Assembly: GCA_024641655.1 (NCBI GenBank)
Contig: JAHECR010000019.1
Span: 1-64,000 of the forward strand
Length of the DNA: 64,000 bases
Source: Acidimicrobiaceae bacterium
GTDB taxonomy: Bacteria; Actinomycetota; Acidimicrobiia; Acidimicrobiales; UBA8592
Direction: 5' to 3'
Shown here: positions 58,618 through 64,000 of the stretch, one piece after another
Position numbering within the stretch: the stretch's first letter is position 1
How the letters are laid out: each line of letters opens with the position of its first letter
Position numbers and translations under genes: made by a program
The notes under the pieces: model-generated
Told to the model about the DNA's origin: nothing
Seen by the model: only the letters and a program-made list of their open reading frames with translations
Databases searched by the model: none

Positions 58618-59520
58618 TCAGGCGCGCCCCTCCGCCGCGACGTCGCGCAAGAGGGCGCGGGTGCGATGCGCGTCGTCGCTGTCGCGGCGAGCCACCCGCG
58701 TCGCGACTAGGTCGGTGACGCCGGCTGACTGCAGGCGCGCAAGGGTGTCGCGAACGCGGTCCTCGCTGCCGGCGACGAGCGGCAACCCGCCGGACCGGGC
58801 GACCGCCGCAGCGTAGGAGGGGAGCCCGGCCATTGCCGACAGCCCGCGCTCGACGCGCGCGTGCGCTTCGTCGACGTCGTCGGTCACGCAGACCGGGAGC
58901 ATGGCAACGACCCGAGGCGCCGGCCGGCCCGCGTCTGCGGCGGCCGCGATCAGCGCCGGGCACAGGTACTGGGTCAAGGCATCCGGTCCGGTCATGAACG
59001 TGACCGTGCCGTCGGCCAACGACCCCGCCAGGTGCACCATCTTCGGTCCCAGCGCGCCGAGGAGCACCTGACACGGTCGTCCGTCGTCGATGAACAAGGT
59101 GGCGTCGGCGGACAGTGTCTGGCCGTGGAAGGCGACGGTGCCGTCCCGCACGAGTGGGAGCAGGATCGACAGGTACTCACGCACGTGGCGGATGGGCCGG
59201 TCGAACGAAAGCCCCCATTGGCGTTCGATCGACGGTTTGTGCGACGGGCCGATACCCAGCGCGAGGCGCCCACCGATCGCGGCATTGACGGTGAGCGCCT
59301 GCTGGGCGAGCTCCATGGGGTGGCGTGGGTGGGTGCGGACGACCGCGGTACCCAGTTCGATGTCGGGGACGTCTCGGCCTGCGATGGCGAAGATGGTCAG
59401 CGGATCGAAGCCGTAGGCGTCGGTGAGCCACGCCGATGTGAACCCGTCGTCGGCGAAGCCCTGGACGCTCGCGATGATCTCCTCGACTGTCGCGCCGCCG
59501 ATGAGGCCCCCAATGCGCAC
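58618..59520 (-). CDS. LLM class F420-dependent oxidoreductase
   Basis: This 300-residue luciferase-like barrel has FADDGFTSAWLTDAYG near the start, TVNAAIGGRLALGIGPSHKP in the middle and VLLGALGPKMVHLAGSLADG later. Its closest pattern in the window is the protein at 10869. The GTG start at 59520 lies four bases after the stop of the next LLM gene upstream, so the two are one operon. F420 use is inferred from family, and the substrate is unknown. Confidence 0.9.
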   Translation of the reverse strand: MRIGGLIGGATVEEIIASVQGFADDGFTSAWLTDAYGFDPLTIFAIAGRDVPDIELGTAVVRTHPRHPMELAQQALTVNAAIGGRLALGIGPSHKPSIERQWGLSFDRPIRHVREYLSILLPLVRDGTVAFHGQTLSADATLFIDDGRPCQVLLGALGPKMVHLAGSLADGTVTFMTGPDALTQYLCPALIAAAADAGRPAPRVVAMLPVCVTDDVDEAHARVERGLSAMAGLPSYAAAVARSGGLPLVAGSEDRVRDTLARLQSAGVTDLVATRVARRDSDDAHRTRALLRDVAAEGRA

Positions 59521-59524
59521 CGTG

Positions 59525-60355
59525 CTACAGCCCGGCGTCGAGCGCGAACTGCTCGATCCCTTCCTTGGCGGCGCGGCTCGAAGTCCACGGCGTCACGATG
59601 AGTCGATGCACGCCGGCGGCTTCGTAGGCCTTGGTGAGCTCGGCGTCGTAGCCCTTGCTCCACCCGGTGATGAGGGTGATCTCCAGTGGTGCCTTGCCGA
59701 GGCGCTCCCGTCGTCCCTGGAGCTCGGTGACGACCTTCGCCGCCGCTTGCGGGTTGGGGCTCCCGCCGAGCCAACCGTCGCCGAGCTCGACGGTTCGGCG
59801 GAGCGCGGCGGCCGACGATCCGCCGATGAGGAACGGCGGACCGGGTCGCTGCGTAGGCTTGGGTTCGAACCCCGACGGTGGGAAGTCGTAGAACCGGCCG
59901 TGGAACTCCGGCTGCGGCTCGTCGAAGAGCGTGCGCATCACCGCGATCATCTCGTCGAGCCGGGCCCCGCGATTGGTGTACTCCTGGCCGAGCGCCCGGT
60001 ACTCCGCCGGAACGAGACCCACGCCGACCCCGATCGACACTCGCCCGCCCGAGAGCACGTCGAGGGTGGCGATCTCGCGGGCGAGGTGCACCGGATGGTG
60101 CATCGGGATCACGGCGACGTTCGTGCCGAGTCGCATGCGCTCGGTCACCGCTGCCAGGTGCGACAGCGCGACCCACGGCTCGAGGAAGCGTGAATCAGGG
60201 CGCCAGTTGTTCCGGTCCCCATCGGGCGTGCCGCCGAAGGGGACGAGCATGTGCTCGCCGATCCACAGCGATTCGAAGCCCACCTTCTCGGCGACAGCGG
60301 CCGTCTCGGCCATCGCCGTCGGATAGACGGGTAGGTAGTTCAGTCCGAACAGCAT
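59525..60355 (-). CDS. LLM class F420-dependent oxidoreductase
   Basis: This 276-residue member has NYLPVYPTAMAETAAVAEKVGFESLWIGEHMLVPFGGTPDGD at the N-terminus, LSGGRVSIGVGVGLVPAEYRALG, and PPFLIGGSSAAALRRTVELGDGWLGGSPNP. It differs enough from the downstream LLM protein to suggest a different substrate. The ATG at 60355 has AAGGTG six bases upstream, and a GTG two codons earlier is possible. It leads a two-gene LLM operon. Confidence 0.9.
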   Translation of the reverse strand: MLFGLNYLPVYPTAMAETAAVAEKVGFESLWIGEHMLVPFGGTPDGDRNNWRPDSRFLEPWVALSHLAAVTERMRLGTNVAVIPMHHPVHLAREIATLDVLSGGRVSIGVGVGLVPAEYRALGQEYTNRGARLDEMIAVMRTLFDEPQPEFHGRFYDFPPSGFEPKPTQRPGPPFLIGGSSAAALRRTVELGDGWLGGSPNPQAAAKVVTELQGRRERLGKAPLEITLITGWSKGYDAELTKAYEAAGVHRLIVTPWTSSRAAKEGIEQFALDAGL

Positions 60356-60461
60356 GTTCACCTTCGTCACGGTCGTGCCCACAGCCGCTACTGACCCGAG
60401 TGTGTCATCTTCGTGGGAGCGATGCCGCCGTAGCTTCGGTTGCGCTCGCGGTCCCCGTGGG

Positions 60462-61427
60462 TCAGGGGATGAGCACGACTCGGCCGACGGCTTGGCGGCT
60501 CTCGATGTAGGCGTGGGCATCGGCTGCTTCCGCGAGTGGGAACGTCGTGTCGACGACGACGTTGATACGACCCGCTGCTGCGTCCTCGAGCAGGCTGCTG
60601 ATCATGGTGAACACCCGCTCGGTCGCCATCTCGGCGCCGAGCAGGACGCCGAGCAGCGCCTGATTGCCGCGCACCAAGGGCGTGACGTCGACGACGCGTC
60701 CCTCCCGGCCCGCCTGACCCACCGCAACGATGCGGCCCCGGTAGGCGATGCACGAGTTGATGCTGGCTTGCAGGATGGAGCCGCCGACGGGGTCCACGAC
60801 GAGGTCTGCGCCCTTGCCGTCGGTGGCCTCGGCGACCTCGTCGACCCACGTATCGACGCTGTAGTCGATGCCGACATCCATGCCCAGTTCATGGAGGCGG
60901 TCGAGGCGGTCACGGCTCGACGCCGTGGCCAGAACCCGCGCGCCGGCACGCTTGGCCAGCTGGATCGCGCCGACGCCCACACCGCTTGCTCCGGCGTGCA
61001 CGAGCACGGTCTCGCCGGCCTGCAGCTTGCCGAACTCGAACAGGGAGTCGTGTGCGGTCCCGAACGCGGCGGGGACACAGGCGGCCTCGACGATGTCGGC
61101 CCCCTCGGGTATCGGCCACGTGAACACCGGTTCGGTCACGGCGAGCTCGGCGTGCGAACCCCACCACATGAACGCAGCGACGCGCTGGCCCACGCTGCGG
61201 TCGCTGACGCCGCGTCCGACCTCGACGATCGTGCCCGCGCATTGGTAGCCGACGATGTGTGGCGCCGACTCGATGGTGCCACCGGCACGGTTGAGGGTGT
61301 CGCCTCCTTCGATGCTGATCGCCTCGACACGGATCTTGACCTGTCGGGGTCCGCAGACCGGGTCCGGGACCTCCTCGTAGTGGAGGACCCCTGGGGGCCC
61401 GTTGTCGTAGTAGACGGCAGCCTTCAC
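60462..61427 (-). CDS. Quinone oxidoreductase (MDR family)
   Basis: This 321-residue medium-chain reductase has the cofactor loop HAGASGVGVGAIQLAKRAG (about 143-161) and GCxGTIVEVG-like segments (VGYQCAGTIVEVGRG) in the N-terminal domain. It lacks the structural zinc cysteines. It is related to the protein at 55672 and would reduce a quinone or enone with NADPH. GAGAGG lies six bases before the GTG, which supports the start at 61427. It is divergent from the EEP phosphatase gene. Confidence 0.92.
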   Translation of the reverse strand: MKAAVYYDNGPPGVLHYEEVPDPVCGPRQVKIRVEAISIEGGDTLNRAGGTIESAPHIVGYQCAGTIVEVGRGVSDRSVGQRVAAFMWWGSHAELAVTEPVFTWPIPEGADIVEAACVPAAFGTAHDSLFEFGKLQAGETVLVHAGASGVGVGAIQLAKRAGARVLATASSRDRLDRLHELGMDVGIDYSVDTWVDEVAEATDGKGADLVVDPVGGSILQASINSCIAYRGRIVAVGQAGREGRVVDVTPLVRGNQALLGVLLGAEMATERVFTMISSLLEDAAAGRINVVVDTTFPLAEAADAHAYIESRQAVGRVVLIP

Positions 61428-61597
61428 GGTGGGCCTCTCAGCGATGGGCGAATCGAACTGCGCCCGCGTCGGGCACCTCGCCGTGCCGATCGTAGGTGCC
61501 GCGGCCGGGTCCGGTCCACGAGCCGGCGAGGCCGGGACGCGGCGAAGTCCCTCCGAGAGGTGCGCGCCAGCGCTCACCGGTGGACGATGATGGTGCG

Positions 61598-62575
61598 GTG
61601 ACCGTTTGGACGGAGTTCGCCTGGCCACCCCCCGGTGGCGAGGAGGTGGGTCCGCTCTGTGTGGCGGGCCCCGGCGGGCCGACTTCGTTGGAGTGCCGGA
61701 TCGAAGGCGGAGATTTCAGCGAGGGCGCGGCCGAAGCGGGTGACGAGCTGGTCATCTGGGCCTACAACGTGGAACGAGGGCTGCGCCTCGACGATCAGCT
61801 TCGGGCGCTCACGGCTCCCTCGGCAGCGCCGCCGCCCGACATCGTCCTGCTGAGCGAGGCCGATCGGGGATGCAGCCGCAGCGGTGGGAGAAACGTCGCC
61901 CGGGCCTTCGCAGAGGCATTGGGCATGTATTACGTCTTCGGCGTCGAGTTCGTCGAGCTCCCGCGCGTGTGGGGTCCGGGAGGTGGCGGGATCCGTCGGC
62001 GGTGCGAGCACGGCAACGCGATCATCTCGCGCTACCCGCTCGGCAACGTGCGACTCGTTCGCCATGGTCGCACCCGCAGCTGGTACAGCCGGCTGCAGCG
62101 ATGGCTCCGCGTCGGTCAGCCCCGGCTGGGGGGACGAGTCGCCGTCGCTGCCGACGCGCTGGTCGCGGGACGGCTCTTGCGCCTGTACGCGGTGCACTTC
62201 GAGTCTGGCAGGGGCGGGCGTGGCCGCAGGAACCGGGACGACATCCGCAAGTCCCAGGCCGCCGAGCTCATCGCCGACGCGTCCGGAGTCGCCGGCGGGG
62301 TGGTCATCGGCGGCGACATGAACGTCGTCGGTTATCTGGGGGCGCTGCGAAGCCGGTCGCCGGCCGAGTCGACCACCGCGACCCTCTTCGCCGGCGGTTT
62401 CCGCGACGCACATGCGGACCTTCCGCCGAACGAGCGCATCACCAGCGACTCCGGCATCGTCATCGACCTCATCTTCAGTCGGGGCATCGAGGTGGTGGAC
62501 GCGGCGGTGGCCGGCGACGAGTCGTGGGTCGGACTGTCGGATCACGTGCCCATCTGGGCCCGCTTCCGCTCGTGA
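61598..62575 (+). CDS. Endonuclease/exonuclease/phosphatase family protein
   Basis: This protein of about 325 residues has the EEP motifs WAYNVERG (Asn57), LLSEADRG (Glu87), VIGGDMNVVG, and the terminal LSDHVPIWARF. These form the metal and phosphate site shared by exonuclease III, sphingomyelinases and inositol phosphatases. The substrate is unknown. An arginine-rich segment (about 120-160) is not usual and may bind nucleic acid or membranes. The start is uncertain: GTG at 61598 is used here, and GTG at 61580 is six codons earlier. Its TGA overlaps the GTG of the next gene. Confidence 0.85.
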   Translation: MTVWTEFAWPPPGGEEVGPLCVAGPGGPTSLECRIEGGDFSEGAAEAGDELVIWAYNVERGLRLDDQLRALTAPSAAPPPDIVLLSEADRGCSRSGGRNVARAFAEALGMYYVFGVEFVELPRVWGPGGGGIRRRCEHGNAIISRYPLGNVRLVRHGRTRSWYSRLQRWLRVGQPRLGGRVAVAADALVAGRLLRLYAVHFESGRGGRGRRNRDDIRKSQAAELIADASGVAGGVVIGGDMNVVGYLGALRSRSPAESTTATLFAGGFRDAHADLPPNERITSDSGIVIDLIFSRGIEVVDAAVAGDESWVGLSDHVPIWARFRS

Positions 62576-63492
62576 GCGAGAGGAGGGTCATCGGAGCGGT
62601 GGGGAACGACGCTGTCGATGGCCACGCCCGTCGGCACACCGTCCTGTCCTGGTTCGGCGTCGTCGTGTTCGGGCGGCTGTATACGGTGTTGATGTGCGAT
62701 CTCCCCGACCAGGTCTTGGGCATCGATACCCTCTGCCATACCTGGATCAACCACATCCCGACGTACCTCTGGGTGGAGATCCTGCTGTACGGACCCGTGG
62801 TGTGGTTCGCGCTTCACCGGGTCAACGCGGACGTGTTCGCCGGCGTCCCGGTCGGACCGGGTGGCTTGCGGCGCCGGCGCTGTGAGCTCGTCGGATCGGT
62901 CGCCGCGGCGATGTGGTTGTACGGCGTGGGGATCCACGCTGCCGACCTCGTCGAGGTGCTCTCTCGGGAGCGAGAGGGCATCATCGCCGGCCCGGTCTAC
63001 GAGCTCGCCTACTTCCTCGACGAGGGTCTCTCGCACTACGTCCAGTTCGTGTCGCTGTTCTTCCTCATCGGGTGGTGGGTCGTGTTCGACGGGCCCGGTC
63101 GCACCGAAGGCGCGGGCCTCGCGCTCTTCTTCGGCGCGGCCCATGGCGTCGAGCGAAGCCTGGGGATCATCGAGGGAGAGAAGTGGTTCCTGGCCCCGGT
63201 GGTCGTCGCGTGGATGGTGGGTGCCGCCGCGGCACGGCTGCGCCGCGGTGGCACCGGTGCGATCGACGAGTTCTTCTTCCGGTACGCGGTTGCTTTCACC
63301 GTCACGCTGCCGATCAGCCATCTCGTCTACTTCGCCCGCTTCGGCGGCTTTCCCCCTGCGTCGGGGCTCAGCGACACGAGCTACGTGCAGGTGATGGGCG
63401 GCGCGTGTGCCCTGACGATCGTCGCCACGTGCGCCCTCGTTGCCGGCGAACGAGTGTGGCGGGGCCGCGACCAGGTCGAGGGGAGGGCGTAG
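62572..63492 (+). CDS. Orphan multi-pass membrane protein
   Basis: This 306-residue protein has about eight hydrophobic segments, among them LSWFGVVVFGRLYTVLM, YLWVEILLYGPVVWFAL, LVGSVAAAMWLYGVGIHAA, YVQFVSLFFLIGWWVVF, FLAPVVVAWMVGAAAA and AVAFTVTLPISHLVYFA. Conserved-looking histidines (IHAAD, LSHYVQF, AAHGVER) sit at the membrane edges. I do not recognise the family. The GTG start overlaps the stop of the EEP phosphatase gene (GTGA), so the two are co-translated and may form a lipid-linked system, which is inference. Confidence 0.8.
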   Translation: MSERRVIGAVGNDAVDGHARRHTVLSWFGVVVFGRLYTVLMCDLPDQVLGIDTLCHTWINHIPTYLWVEILLYGPVVWFALHRVNADVFAGVPVGPGGLRRRRCELVGSVAAAMWLYGVGIHAADLVEVLSREREGIIAGPVYELAYFLDEGLSHYVQFVSLFFLIGWWVVFDGPGRTEGAGLALFFGAAHGVERSLGIIEGEKWFLAPVVVAWMVGAAAARLRRGGTGAIDEFFFRYAVAFTVTLPISHLVYFARFGGFPPASGLSDTSYVQVMGGACALTIVATCALVAGERVWRGRDQVEGRA

Positions 63493-63564
63493 CCGCGCCG
63501 CAAGGGAGCAGTCGGACCGCCCTGGCGGCGCGGGGCAGATCGGCCGCCGTGGCCGCCCAGAGGG

Positions 63565-64000
63565 TCAGTAGCGGAGCCGTGCGTCCTCGTTGTGCTCCCC
63601 GCCGACCGCCCACAACTGGCCGTTGAGCGACTCGTCGGCGACGAGTCGGAGCGCGGTGCGGGCGTTGTCCTGCACCGTCGGCATGGTCTCCTTCATGGCG
63701 AGGTGGATCTGCTCGGGTAGCTGGCGGATCATGTCGGTGTAGGCCCCGGCGCTCAGGAGGTTCGTGCGGATCCCAAATGGTTCGAGTTCGCGGGAGATGG
63801 TGAAGCTGAGGCCGTTCAGTCCCCCCTTGGCGGCGGAGTACGTGGAGAAACCGACCGGGCTGCCGGTGTTCATGCCCGACGTCACGTTGAGGATGCTTCC
63901 CCAGCCTGCGGCCTTCATCCCTGGCACGAGCTCGCGCATGAACCAGAACGGCGCCGTCAGGTCGATGAGGATGCCCTGCTCCCACTCCTCGTCGTCGATG
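63565..64000 (-). CDS. SDR family oxidoreductase, 5' end outside window
   Basis: The frame is open to the right edge, so the N-terminal cofactor loop is missing. The visible 145 residues begin IDDEEWEQGILIDLTAPFWFMRELVPGMKAAGWGSILNVTSG and contain the active site YSAAKGG (Tyr and Lys conserved). They end GQLWAVGGEHNEDARLRY, which replaces the usual PVDGG strand. A complete SDR would add about 100 residues upstream. The apparent ATG at 63939 is an internal methionine. It is convergent with the orphan membrane protein gene. Confidence 0.85.
   Translation of the reverse strand, partial: IDDEEWEQGILIDLTAPFWFMRELVPGMKAAGWGSILNVTSGMNTGSPVGFSTYSAAKGGLNGLSFTISRELEPFGIRTNLLSAGAYTDMIRQLPEQIHLAMKETMPTVQDNARTALRLVADESLNGQLWAVGGEHNEDARLRY

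Noticed and set aside
1-64000. CRISPR array, prophage, insertion sequence or tRNA
   Set aside because: No regular repeat-spacer series, integrase, transposase, terminal inverted repeats or cloverleaf was found on reading both strands.

Overview
The window is GC-rich and gene-dense, and it has the look of a catabolic chromosome segment from a high-GC actinobacterium. Support comes from three things. Many starts are GTG, and several genes have a TANNNT box about six bases before the start codon, a leaderless layout common in Actinomycetota. There are four luciferase-like oxidoreductases of the type that uses F420. There are also paired and fused FadE-type acyl-CoA dehydrogenases and tandem-domain type III CoA-transferases. 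An Acidimicrobiia or Ilumatobacter-like source is my inference. I see no rRNA, tRNA, CRISPR array, transposase or phage gene, and no gene-free stretch above about 215 bases.

Layout. 1-1.2 kb: end of an unrecognised gene, then coaE. 1.3-9.2 kb: cytochrome P450, an acyl-CoA dehydrogenase pair, an SDR, an alpha/beta hydrolase and a tandem CoA-transferase. 9.3-14.1 kb: a minus-strand operon with four-base stop/start overlaps (two SDRs, a hotdog protein, an F420-type oxidoreductase, a hydrolase) and then an enoyl-CoA hydratase that has its own promoter. 14.3-19.8 kb: SulP transporter, SDR, hydrolase, SnoaL-like protein, gamma-carbonic-anhydrase-like protein and a crotonase with both catalytic glutamates. 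19.8-21.3 kb: a TetR regulator beside a C-terminally truncated amidohydrolase. 21.4-26.3 kb: CoA-transferase, phosphodiesterase, and a thiolase-fold/DUF35 pair resembling the steroid side-chain retro-aldolase. 26.4-34 kb: RDD protein, APH-like kinase with a DUF2889 protein, MFS exporter, aldo/keto reductase, CMD protein, SDR and hotdog protein. 33.8-35.7 kb: an F420-type oxidoreductase translationally coupled to two CMD/AhpD-like genes. 35.8-41.5 kb: DUF1330, SDR, acyl-CoA synthetase, thioesterase and acyl-CoA dehydrogenase, divergent from a TetR gene that has paired palindromic operators. 41.5-53.3 kb: lipoprotein, amidohydrolase, more CoA enzymes, transporter, methyltransferase and a nuclease-like phosphoesterase. 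53.5-64 kb: fused FadE34-like dehydrogenase, TesB, PfkB kinase, two F420-type oxidoreductases, two quinone oxidoreductases, an EEP phosphatase coupled to an orphan membrane protein, and a partial SDR.

Taken together, the genes describe activation of hydrophobic acids to CoA esters (synthetase, CoA-transferases), alpha/beta-oxidation (dehydrogenases, crotonases, SDRs), carbon-carbon cleavage (thiolase-fold/DUF35 pair) and release by thioesterases. P450 and F420 chemistry would act on the ring or chain. The substrate (steroid, terpenoid or similar) cannot be read from the sequence.

The most unusual signal is at 35221-35724. A CMD/AhpD-like frame is interrupted by one in-frame TGA exactly where the second cysteine of a CxxC motif belongs. 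A SECIS-like stem-loop follows directly, and the protein frame continues intact. I read this as a probable selenoprotein (CxxU) that gene callers would split into two fragments.
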